Positions 1 through 5,666 are shown, numbered from the stretch's first letter. The stretch: 5,666 bases of DNA from Lachnospiraceae bacterium (GCA_009774625.1 VSOB01000098.1:1-5666); one strand, 5' to 3'. The notes: generated by a model not told the origin, from the letters alone. A program made the numbers and translations.

Positions 1-1170
1 CTAAAAAACGCTGCAAAGCATGAACCGAAAAAGCATAAAGACGGCCTCTCTCTGACAGATGGAATTTTCCATTTTTAACATAAGCATATCATTGATATGA
101 CGGATGGCAACCGTAATCCATCTGCTCTCACCGTCGTTCCCTGCACATGCCTGAATGGCATTGTCCAGCAAATTGGAAAAAACAGTGCTGATCATAAGAT
201 AGTCCAAATCCATAGGAAAGGGATCTGCGTCAATGGTCATAGTAACGCCCAATTGTTCGCAGTCTTTCTCTTTCATATTGATAATGCAGTCTATAATATC
301 ATTTCCTGTCCAGGTCCGTTGCAGCATGGTAGACACATCCAGCAGGGAATTGATGTATCGCTTTGTCTGTTCATATTTTTTACTCTCAATCAAACTGTTT
401 AAGACAGCAATATGATTTTTCATATCATGATACAACTGGGCATGGGCTCTGTAATCTTTTGATAACGCATGATAACTTTCAGCCATAAACTCATTTCTCA
501 TCTCAATCACAGTTTTTTCATCTTTTGTTCTCTTATAATATAAATAAATCACCAGAGAAAAAACGGTTGACAATACAATAAGCAAAAAGAGAAACCAGTG
601 TACTACTATATTCGCATCAATAAACCGGAAAGACAGTTTGGAAAAATAGAATATCCCGATGTATCCTGCAATGGAAAAAAAGATAAGATTCCTTTTTTTC
701 CATTGTCCCAGACCGGGCAGAAATTTTCTGACAAAAAGAAGGCTCAGAAGCAGCAGTACTTTTGAAATACCGATAAACAGACACCGTCCCACCGACTGTA
801 TCTGCACAACCTCTGCTGCAAATCTCTGTGCGCCCAGACAAAAACCCAGCACCGTAATGGAAAAAAAGTCAAAAAACAACAGACAAAAACTAAAAAAGAA
901 AGAAACCGCAAATGCATCCAAAAAGGAAATCCCGAACGCAATAACACTCGTTATTGAAACGAACAATACGGCGATCCCCAAAGTCAGATACGAAAACAGA
1001 GAAAAAGAATTGATCACCAATATCATCAACGATATTAAAAATGACAATATAAAATATGTGCGCTTCCTGCTTTTCTGATGCCTGAGAAACAGACTCATAA
1101 ACGTATAGGATAAATAACTCTCCAGAAAAGTAGCCAAGAACTCAAAAATACCATACAAAACACCTGTCAT
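1..1170 (-). CDS. GHKL-family sensor histidine kinase (agr/VirS-like), apparently truncated at the C-terminus
   Basis: Membrane sensor kinase expected to phosphorylate the LytTR regulator encoded just upstream. Residues 1-212 are very hydrophobic and form about six or seven membrane segments (roughly 5-29, 38-56, 60-80, 84-112, 131-148, 161-178, 190-212). A cytoplasmic linker follows, then the dimerisation/phosphoacceptor motif YHDMKNH with H248, and the N-box NLLDNAIQAC (N333, N337). The strand motif KMENS ends at residue 370. The protein then stops after 19 more residues (389 aa in all), so the glycine-rich ATP-lid motif (usually HGxGL) and the final part of the ATPase fold are absent; kinases of this type are usually about 430-450 aa. 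I chose the ATG at 1170 over an in-frame TTG at 1185 because it forms an ATGA overlap with the regulator stop and has GGGGAAA nine bases upstream. Family assignment is firm. Whether the protein is active, frameshifted or a pseudogene cannot be settled, because the window ends at the stop codon. Confidence 0.82.
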   Translation of the reverse strand: MTGVLYGIFEFLATFLESYLSYTFMSLFLRHQKSRKRTYFILSFLISLMILVINSFSLFSYLTLGIAVLFVSITSVIAFGISFLDAFAVSFFFSFCLLFFDFFSITVLGFCLGAQRFAAEVVQIQSVGRCLFIGISKVLLLLSLLFVRKFLPGLGQWKKRNLIFFSIAGYIGIFYFSKLSFRFIDANIVVHWFLFLLIVLSTVFSLVIYLYYKRTKDEKTVIEMRNEFMAESYHALSKDYRAHAQLYHDMKNHIAVLNSLIESKKYEQTKRYINSLLDVSTMLQRTWTGNDIIDCIINMKEKDCEQLGVTMTIDADPFPMDLDYLMISTVFSNLLDNAIQACAGNDGESRWITVAIRHINDMLMLKMENSICQREAVFMLFRFMLCSVF

Positions 1171-1183
1171 ATTCGATTTCCCC
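1167..1183 (-). promoter_or_regulatory. Kinase ribosome binding site and ATGA stop/start overlap
   Basis: On the minus strand GGGGAAA (1177-1183) lies nine bases before an ATG (1170-1168). The A of this ATG starts the four-base ATGA that also contains the regulator's TGA stop (1169-1167). This decides the kinase start in favour of ATG 1170 rather than the upstream in-frame TTG, and it indicates translational coupling of regulator and kinase. Confidence 0.8.
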
Positions 1184-1889
1184 AAAAAAGAACCAGCGTA
1201 TTTTTAATTTCCTGTATTCGGTTCTTAGGGATATCCAGCTCAATCTGATGATGTAAAAATATCTTGTGTTTCACAGTATCCACTTTGTATATATAACGGA
1301 GATTGACAATATAACAGCGGTCTGTCTGTATGAAATCTTCTTCAGACAGATTTTTATACACTTCACACAAAGGTTCCCTGACCTTTATTTCCCCTTCCCG
1401 CAGAACAAACACAGAATTTTTATTATTTTTATAGATGTAAATGATCTCCTTCAAAGCTATTTTCTGGGTGCGCTTCGCATTGGAAATATAAAAAAACCGG
1501 TCCGTCTGCAGCTCCAGCTTTTGGAAAACTGCCTGCAGCGCTTTGGGCAACAGCTCTTTTAAACAGTCTTTGGGAATATAACGGAATATTTCCAGCTCAA
1601 AAGACTCCAGTACATACTGCATATGAAACGTAATAAATATGACGATGGCCTCTTCTGATATTTCCCTGATCTTTCTGGCAAGATCCGTCCCCTGTATTTC
1701 TTTCATTTCAATATCAAGAAAATAAACATCATATTGAAACCCGTTGCCGATGTCCTCCAGCAACAAAACCTCATTGGTATACAAACTGCATTTTGCAACA
1801 ATTTTATTTTCTTTCACATACCGGTCTATCAGCTCATGCATGGCATGCAGAGAAGCAGTTTCATCGTCACATATGGCTATATGATACAT
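1167..1889 (-). CDS. LytTR-family response regulator (AgrA/VirR type)
   Basis: Cytoplasmic two-component response regulator that should bind DNA direct repeats when phosphorylated by its partner kinase. The receiver domain covers about residues 1-120. It has the acidic pair D8/D9, the phosphoacceptor D59 in FLDIEM, the switch threonine T87 in FITFH, and K107 after the switch-region Y104. The LytTR DNA-binding domain spans about 132-236 and includes the typical segment around TDRCYIVNLRYI (189-200). At 240 aa it is a normal, full-length member. The ATG at 1889 has a strong GGGGTG ribosome binding site five bases upstream. The gene is the first of a two-gene operon: its TGA overlaps the kinase ATG by 4 bases, so the two are probably translationally coupled. 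Regulators of this family often control peptide signalling, bacteriocin or virulence genes and commonly autoregulate. The targets here are unknown, and no peptide precursor or processing gene lies in the window. Confidence 0.93.
   Translation of the reverse strand: MYHIAICDDETASLHAMHELIDRYVKENKIVAKCSLYTNEVLLLEDIGNGFQYDVYFLDIEMKEIQGTDLARKIREISEEAIVIFITFHMQYVLESFELEIFRYIPKDCLKELLPKALQAVFQKLELQTDRFFYISNAKRTQKIALKEIIYIYKNNKNSVFVLREGEIKVREPLCEVYKNLSEEDFIQTDRCYIVNLRYIYKVDTVKHKIFLHHQIELDIPKNRIQEIKNTLVLFWGNRI
1180..1205 (-). repeat. Copy 2 of a leader-like repeat, in front of the kinase start
   Basis: On the minus strand this segment reads as an A-rich stretch, then TGGTTCTTTTTTGGGG, ending at the kinase ribosome binding site. 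It closely matches 1897-1920, which has TGGTTCTTTTGGGG before the regulator start. Here it lies inside the end of the regulator coding sequence (encoding LVLFWG). The match is directly visible; any function is inference. Confidence 0.45.
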
Positions 1890-1896
1890 TTGATCA

Positions 1897-1920
1897 CCCC
1901 AAAAGAACCAAATACTTTTT
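1897..1920 (-). repeat. Copy 1 of a leader-like repeat, in the regulator 5' leader
   Basis: Between the -10 box and the regulator ribosome binding site, the minus strand reads AAAAAGTATT followed by TGGTTCTTTTGGGG. The same arrangement, with two extra T residues and a few substitutions, precedes the kinase ribosome binding site at 1180-1205. It could be a shared post-transcriptional control element, a remnant of a local duplication, or chance similarity around two GGGG-type ribosome binding sites. Confidence 0.45.
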
Positions 1921-1956
1921 ATTATATCGACTCATCGAAAACAATCCTTTACAACC
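1914..1956 (-). promoter_or_regulatory. Promoter of the response regulator / kinase operon
   Basis: A perfect TATAAT -10 box lies on the minus strand at 1926-1921, giving a predicted transcript start near 1914 and a leader of about 25 bases before the ATG at 1889. At the usual 16-18 base spacing there is no recognisable -35 hexamer. The nearest TTG-type elements (TTGTAA and TTGTTT) sit 22 and 12 bases away, and there is no extended -10 TGN. TTGTAAAGGA and TTGTTTTCGA form a 10-base tandem similarity just upstream, and TCGA-N4-TCGA abuts the -10. This fits a promoter that needs an activator, possibly the LytTR regulator itself, but the operator is not proven. Confidence 0.6.
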
Positions 1957-1965
1957 CCTGATAGC

Positions 1966-2012
1966 AAAACAGCGGTTTCAGGACCGTCCTTTGGTCTGAA
2001 AACCGCCGTTTT
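1966..2012 (-). terminator. Intrinsic terminator after the 302-aa gene
   Basis: A long inverted repeat pairs 1966-1985 with 1993-2012 around a 7-base loop, with only one mismatch and small bulges. It begins three bases after the stop codon of the upstream gene. On the minus strand the stem has AAAA at its 5' foot and TTTT at its 3' foot, and the run is then broken by GC, so the U-tract is short. The plus-strand side is also T-rich, so the hairpin could work in both directions. It separates the 302-aa gene from the two-component operon promoter. Confidence 0.72.
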
Positions 2013-2014
2013 CT

Positions 2015-2923
2015 TCATTTTCTCATCTGAACCGTTCCATAATATCTTGTAAAAACAAGAAAGTTTTTTAAATACTCTGCCAATTCCCGATCAGGTTGTT
2101 CCTTTATCTCGTGTTCAAACACTTCATACAGGTGATACAACTGCGGAAACGGACGCTGTTTTCCATCATAAATATGAAAAATAATCTCTCTTTGCATATC
2201 CGTATTTCCATCCTTGCCGGCCTGCAGGCTGCCCACTTTCTTATTTTCTTTGTGATACACTCTGAAAAAGAAAGTGAAATGTTCCGGCGGTTTTTCAGAC
2301 AGATTCAACATCTCACTTATCCTTGTCCCATGTCTGCTTCCATGATTCCATACTTCATGAAAGCTGCTATAGCAGGCATACTGATCTGTATCCCGCCGGG
2401 AGGTATCTGTCTCTTTGCAGTCCCACTCATCCGAAACCTCCCCGGCCGCTTCTTTCAATAGGATTTTTAACGCCTCCGACTCATAATAAAAATCTGCATG
2501 ATAATATACCCAGTCTTTGTCCTCACCCTGATGCCATCCGTTTTTTACAGCCGTCTTTTCCCCTTCTTTGTCACAGCCCAGATTTGCCATCACCGAATCT
2601 GCCATTCTGAACCGCTCGTAGGTATCCAGGATGATCTGCCTGTTATCATCACGATCCGTCCCTGTTGTTTTCCTTTCATGCGCAAGAATCACCCTCATAT
2701 CCCTGCAGCTTGCTTTGAAAAACGCTTTCAGTTCCTCTTTTGTAACTGTCCTGTCCACATAATAATCCTTCAGCTTTTTCTGAATTTTTTCATCCTGCCG
2801 ATATCCAAAAGCAGTTCTATAGCAGTGTTTCGGCATGGGTGCAGTACCCACAATACTCCATTGCCCCATACGGAAACCCAGACGATAGGCCCCGATCATA
2901 TTGTTGAAATCATTGATATCCAT
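2015..2923 (-). CDS. Uncharacterised 302-aa protein
   Basis: I do not recognise this protein. It has no signal peptide, lipobox or membrane segment and is probably cytoplasmic. It is rich in charged, aromatic and histidine residues. The N-terminus (1-45) is hydrophobic and glycine-containing. Residues 45-115 look helical and charged. Residues 129-160 hold an aromatic run (DWVYYHADFYYES) followed by a helix. A His/Trp-rich segment HEVWNHGSRHG spans 189-199, and a likely beta-strand FTFFFRVYHKE follows at 216-226. The C-terminal third ends in a helical, acidic region. None of this forms a catalytic signature I can name, although the closely spaced histidines could bind a metal. The ATG at 2923 has an excellent AGGAG seven bases upstream. 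Intrinsic terminators lie on both sides, so it is probably transcribed alone. The gene itself is well supported by ribosome binding site, length and terminator; the function is unknown. Confidence 0.85.
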   Translation of the reverse strand: MDINDFNNMIGAYRLGFRMGQWSIVGTAPMPKHCYRTAFGYRQDEKIQKKLKDYYVDRTVTKEELKAFFKASCRDMRVILAHERKTTGTDRDDNRQIILDTYERFRMADSVMANLGCDKEGEKTAVKNGWHQGEDKDWVYYHADFYYESEALKILLKEAAGEVSDEWDCKETDTSRRDTDQYACYSSFHEVWNHGSRHGTRISEMLNLSEKPPEHFTFFFRVYHKENKKVGSLQAGKDGNTDMQREIIFHIYDGKQRPFPQLYHLYEVFEHEIKEQPDRELAEYLKNFLVFTRYYGTVQMRK

Positions 2924-3070
2924 ACATTATCTCCTGTAAAAAGCCCCTCATGCTTACCGCACCGCAATCAATTCCATAGCACTATCTATCATTTTACTAC
3001 AAAATAAAGAAGGAAAATGGCCTGCCCTTCAATCGTGCAAATTTTGTCCGTTAATGTCGCAGGAGTAAAG
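2924..3070 (-). promoter_or_regulatory. Leader and candidate promoter region of the 302-aa gene
   Basis: The stretch between the terminator of the upstream operon and the 302-aa gene should hold that gene's promoter. The best -10 candidate is TAAAAT (2996-2991, minus strand), one mismatch from consensus, but no good -35 lies at normal spacing. An alternative is TTGAAG with TTTATT 18 bases later. The ribosome binding site CAGGAG is at 2936-2931. No other gene or strong RNA structure is seen here. Confidence 0.35.
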
Positions 3071-3103
3071 AAAAAAAGCAGGAAATCCCAAAAGATTTCC
3101 TGC
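3071..3103 (-). terminator. Intrinsic terminator of the dehydrogenase / foldase operon
   Basis: On the minus strand a perfect 10-bp stem GCAGGAAATC / GATTTCCTGC (3103-3094 with 3087-3078) encloses the six-base loop TTTTGG and is followed directly by seven T residues (3077-3071). It starts 11 bases after the lipoprotein stop codon. This is a classic rho-independent terminator. Confidence 0.95.
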
Positions 3104-3114
3104 CGCAGAATCCG

Positions 3115-4257
3115 TTATGATCCCTCTCGGAAAACACTTCCGAAGTAGGTATCATAGATACGGAAAAATTCACTTGTTGTCACATTCTCATCGTGAATCA
3201 TGGCAACGCTCTCCCATACGTCTGTGTTCATATTGCGTGCCAGGGAATCTGCAAATGCATCATATTCCTGGCTAAACACTTCCTTTCGGCGCTGCTCCAC
3301 GATCTTCACTTTATTGGCGTCTGTTTCCTCTTTGTTAAAGGTACTGATGCATTTGATAATATGATAGCCATATTCGGTTTCCACAATATCACTGATCTCG
3401 TCCGTCCCCAGGTCAAACGCCGCCTTTTCAAAGCTGCTTTCCATCTCTCCCTTGCCGAAGGAATAGATGCTTTTGCTGTCCTCATTGTATTTGGTGACCA
3501 GACTGTCAAAGTCCTCGCCGCTCTGAATCAGCGCCAGAATTTCCTCTGCTCTCTCGCGGGCCTGTCTCTTTTCCGTCTCGTCAAAGGGCACCCGCTCCCC
3601 GCTGCCGTCCAATGTATAGGTTTTAATCAGAATATGAGCAATTGTAATGGTTCTGGCCTCGTCATCACTGATTTCCGGATTGATGTCCTTGATGATATAG
3701 CGGTATACCTTGTCTGCCGTGGCATACTCTTCATACATGGCCGTCAGACTTTTCTCATCCACACCCAGAGCCTTGATCTCCGTCTCATTTAACGAGGCAA
3801 AATAGGCTTCGCCTGCCTGCTGCGCCAGTGTTTTTTCCCGCTCGGTAAGAGCCACGCCATATTTTTCCGCCAGCAGGCTCATCACCTTGATTTCTGCCAG
3901 TTCAGCCAGCACAGTGTCTTTCACATTCTGCTCCAGGGTAGCGCCCCGCAATGTTTTTTCCCAGATTTGCTTTCCATAAATGCTTTCATACTGATTCTGG
4001 GTATTGGTCAGATACACCATAACCTCCGCCACAGAACAGGAGGTACTTTCTATGCGGAAAATCTCATCCTTGTCAAATCCGGTTGTCAGAACCACTTTGA
4101 TCTCTTTCCCCGCCGCTTCTGTCTCTTCCTCTGTTTTCTCCCCGCAGCCGGTAAGAAACAAAACACAAAGCAAAATATACAGCAGAACCCGCAGCCCTTT
4201 GCAGGGCCGTCCGGCGCCGGAGCCTTTCGGCGGGAAATATCCTGTCCTTTTTTTCAT
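3115..4257 (-). CDS. Parvulin-type peptidyl-prolyl isomerase lipoprotein (PrsA-like foldase)
   Basis: Predicted extracytoplasmic, membrane-anchored peptidyl-prolyl cis-trans isomerase that helps secreted proteins fold outside the membrane. The N-terminus has a long basic n-region (residues 1-23), a hydrophobic core (24-36) and a lipobox LTGC with the lipidated cysteine C38, followed by a Glu-rich linker. Residues about 70-190 form a helical, SurA/PrsA-like chaperone region. The parvulin domain is at about 203-303: it opens with the strand around AHILIKT (H208), then a helix with SGEDFDSLVTKYNED and FGKGEMESSFEKAAFDL, and closes with EYGYHIIK (H299). About 77 residues follow, again helical. 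The 380-aa length is somewhat longer than typical PrsA (about 290-340 aa). The ATG at 4257 is set by GGAG seven bases upstream. The gene follows the dehydrogenase by only four bases and ends at a strong terminator. It is called PrsA-like rather than prsA because orthology cannot be shown here. Confidence 0.92.
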   Translation of the reverse strand: MKKRTGYFPPKGSGAGRPCKGLRVLLYILLCVLFLTGCGEKTEEETEAAGKEIKVVLTTGFDKDEIFRIESTSCSVAEVMVYLTNTQNQYESIYGKQIWEKTLRGATLEQNVKDTVLAELAEIKVMSLLAEKYGVALTEREKTLAQQAGEAYFASLNETEIKALGVDEKSLTAMYEEYATADKVYRYIIKDINPEISDDEARTITIAHILIKTYTLDGSGERVPFDETEKRQARERAEEILALIQSGEDFDSLVTKYNEDSKSIYSFGKGEMESSFEKAAFDLGTDEISDIVETEYGYHIIKCISTFNKEETDANKVKIVEQRRKEVFSQEYDAFADSLARNMNTDVWESVAMIHDENVTTSEFFRIYDTYFGSVFREGS

Positions 4258-4268
4258 ACTGTTACTCC
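4258..4268 (-). promoter_or_regulatory. Foldase ribosome binding site overlapping the dehydrogenase stop
   Basis: The minus-strand GGAG (4268-4265) is made of the last coding bases of the dehydrogenase, directly before its TAA (4264-4262), and lies seven bases before the foldase ATG. This fixes the foldase start and means that ribosomes finishing the first gene pass over the initiation site of the second, so translation is probably coupled. Confidence 0.8.
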
Positions 4269-5662
4269 ACAGATTTCAAAATACTTCTTGCCACACAAAG
4301 TCCGTTGGCCGACGCCTGCTGCAGTCCTCTTGTCACACCGGCGCCATCTCCTATGGCACGCAGTCCTTTGATGCTCGTTTCAAACTCCCGGTTTACCACT
4401 ACTTTATTACTGTAAAATTTCACTTCCACACCATACAGCAGCGTTTCCTCCGAAGCGATACCCGGCGTCACCTTATCGAGAGCCAGCAGCATTTCCTCAA
4501 TATCCACCATGATCCGATGGGGAAATACCAGCGACAGATCGCCGGGCACCGCATCCTTTAAAGTGGGGATCAGATTGTTCCGGCACAGCCGCTCTTCCGT
4601 TGTCCTTCTGCCTCTCCTGAAATCCCCGAAAGTCTGTACCAGTATCTTGCCGCCGCAGAGCATATTGGAAAGCTCCGCGATCTTCCTGCCGTACGCGATG
4701 GGCGTAGTAAAGGGCTTGGTAAAATTTTTGGAAACGAGAATCGCAAAATTGGTATTGTTCGTCTTATACTCCTGTGATTTATAAGCATGGCCGTTGACCA
4801 CGGCAAGACCGCCGTTATAATATTCTGTGGCCACTTCTCCGGAAGGATTGGTACAGAAGGTCCGCACCTTATCGTCAAAGGTGGGCGTGTGGTAAATCAG
4901 CTTTGCTTCATACAGATTTTCATTCAGTGTCTGCATCACTTCATCCCGCACCTCAACCCGCACACCAATATCCACTGTTCCCGGCAGTGTCTCTATGCCG
5001 ATTTCCAGACATTTGCTTTTAAACCAGTCAGCACCCTCTCTGCCTACAGCAGAGACAATTTCCTTTCCGTACCACACATCGCCTTTGTCGGTCCTGACAC
5101 CTTTGGCCACCCCGTCCTCTACGATGATATCCGTTACCATTGTCTGAAAATGCAGCTCTGCTCCCTGCTCTTCCAGATGCTTCTGCAGTCTGGAATAAAT
5201 TTTATACCCTTCTTCCGTACCCAGATGCCGGATGGGGCATTCCACCAGCTTTAAATTGGCATTGATGGCTTTGCGCCGGATCTCCCGGATCTGAGCTTCC
5301 TTATCCATGCCGTACACACTGGTATCCGCACCGAAGTGCAGATATACATCATCCGATTCCCGGATCAGCTCTGTCGTCTTATCGTAACCGAGAATTTCCG
5401 GCAGATTGCCGCCCACATCCGGTGACAGAGAAAGTTTCCCGTCAGAAAATGCACCGGCTCCCGCAAATCCTGTCGTGATGGAACAGGGTTTGCAGCCCAC
5501 ACACTGCTTAGTTTTACGTTTGGGGCACTCCCTCTTCTCAATGGAACGCCCTTTTTCGATCATCACTACTTTCAGTCCCGGCCGCTGCCGCAATAGCTCA
5601 TACGCGCAGAAAATGCCGCCCGGTCCGGCCCCGATGATAATGACATCTGCCTTATTTGTCAT
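4262..5662 (-). CDS. FAD-dependent dehydrogenase / NAD(P)/FAD-dependent oxidoreductase (COG2509-like)
   Basis: Cytoplasmic flavoprotein with an N-terminal Rossmann FAD-binding motif VIIIGAGPGG (residues 7-16), a following acidic residue (E36 in VVMIEKG) placed to bind the ribose, and a C-terminal FAD-closing motif AIGDGAGVTRGLQQA (436-450). After the first strand-helix-strand unit comes a cysteine cluster C46-X7-C54-X2-C57-X2-C60, then GFAGAGAFSDGKLS (65-78), both typical of the COG2509 group as I know it. A central substrate or cap domain covers about 85-330. The physiological substrate of the family is not known to me, and the cysteines might hold an Fe-S cluster or another metal. The 466-aa length appears complete. 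The ATG at 5662 gives a normal start just before the Rossmann strand, but only four upstream bases are in the window, so its ribosome binding site and promoter cannot be seen. It is the first visible gene of an operon with the foldase lipoprotein. Confidence 0.9.
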   Translation of the reverse strand: MTNKADVIIIGAGPGGIFCAYELLRQRPGLKVVMIEKGRSIEKRECPKRKTKQCVGCKPCSITTGFAGAGAFSDGKLSLSPDVGGNLPEILGYDKTTELIRESDDVYLHFGADTSVYGMDKEAQIREIRRKAINANLKLVECPIRHLGTEEGYKIYSRLQKHLEEQGAELHFQTMVTDIIVEDGVAKGVRTDKGDVWYGKEIVSAVGREGADWFKSKCLEIGIETLPGTVDIGVRVEVRDEVMQTLNENLYEAKLIYHTPTFDDKVRTFCTNPSGEVATEYYNGGLAVVNGHAYKSQEYKTNNTNFAILVSKNFTKPFTTPIAYGRKIAELSNMLCGGKILVQTFGDFRRGRRTTEERLCRNNLIPTLKDAVPGDLSLVFPHRIMVDIEEMLLALDKVTPGIASEETLLYGVEVKFYSNKVVVNREFETSIKGLRAIGDGAGVTRGLQQASANGLCVARSILKSVE

Positions 5663-5666
5663 ATAT

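Noticed and set aside
1171..1185. Upstream TTG start for the kinase, adding five residues
   Set aside because: The GGGG ribosome binding site overlaps this TTG, so it cannot serve it, whereas the ATG at 1170 has proper spacing and the ATGA overlap.
1966..2012. Inverted repeat as a mobile-element end or CRISPR-like repeat
   Set aside because: It occurs once, has no flanking target duplication or transposase, and its position right after a stop codon with T/A feet fits a terminator.
1890..2014. Possible AgrD-like signal peptide gene between the regulator and the 302-aa gene
   Set aside because: The space is filled by a terminator hairpin and a promoter. I found no short frame with a ribosome binding site and a peptide-like leader.
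2944..2981. Tiny leader peptide (MELIAVR-like, seven codons) or attenuator hairpin before the 302-aa gene
   Set aside because: The mini-frame has no ribosome binding site, and the AAGC/GCTT hairpin followed by T5 has only a 4-5 bp stem, too weak to call.
2498..3007. 169-codon plus-strand open frame opposite the 302-aa gene and its leader
   Set aside because: It has no domain signal and its strand disagrees with all other genes. The minus-strand gene has a strong AGGAG site and ends right at a terminator.
3193..3792. 199-codon open frame on the plus strand opposite the foldase gene
   Set aside because: It lies entirely antisense to a gene with a clear parvulin domain, lipobox, ribosome binding site and terminator. 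Its translation shows no recognisable domain.
4787..5254. 155-codon plus-strand open frame opposite the FAD dehydrogenase
   Set aside because: It is a shadow of a clearly conserved flavoprotein and has no family features of its own.

Overview
The window looks like a low- to mid-GC Gram-positive chromosome segment, most likely a clostridial species of the Lachnospiraceae type. The grounds are a LytTR response regulator paired with a multi-pass GHKL sensor kinase, a PrsA-like parvulin lipoprotein, a clostridial-type FAD-dependent dehydrogenase, strong GGAG/GGGG ribosome binding sites and short intrinsic terminators. The family-level placement is inference. All five genes are on the minus strand, so transcription runs from high to low coordinates.

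Reading in the direction of transcription, 5662-3115 is a two-gene operon. It encodes an FAD-dependent dehydrogenase (COG2509-like) with a CX7CX2CX2C cluster near its N-terminus, followed after 4 bases by a secreted lipoprotein peptidyl-prolyl isomerase whose ribosome binding site overlaps the stop region of the upstream gene. A textbook intrinsic terminator (3071-3103) closes the operon. Next comes an intergenic stretch (2924-3070) holding a weak promoter candidate and a good ribosome binding site for a single uncharacterised gene (2923-2015, 302 aa), which has its own hairpin terminator (1966-2012).

After that terminator is a perfect TATAAT -10 box (1921-1926) without a convincing -35, which fits an activator-dependent promoter. 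It precedes a response regulator / sensor kinase pair (1889-1). The regulator has a complete receiver domain and a LytTR DNA-binding domain. The kinase start overlaps the regulator stop in an ATGA junction. The kinase has the membrane part, the H-box and the N-box, but it ends at a stop codon at the very edge of the window, about 19 residues after the ENS motif and without the glycine-rich ATP-lid motif. It therefore looks truncated or frameshifted.

No RNA genes, CRISPR array, insertion sequence or other mobile element is visible. The most interesting items are the truncated kinase, a near-duplicate leader sequence in front of both two-component genes, the activator-type promoter, and the unidentified 302-residue protein. 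I see no clear evidence of an entirely new multi-gene system in this window.
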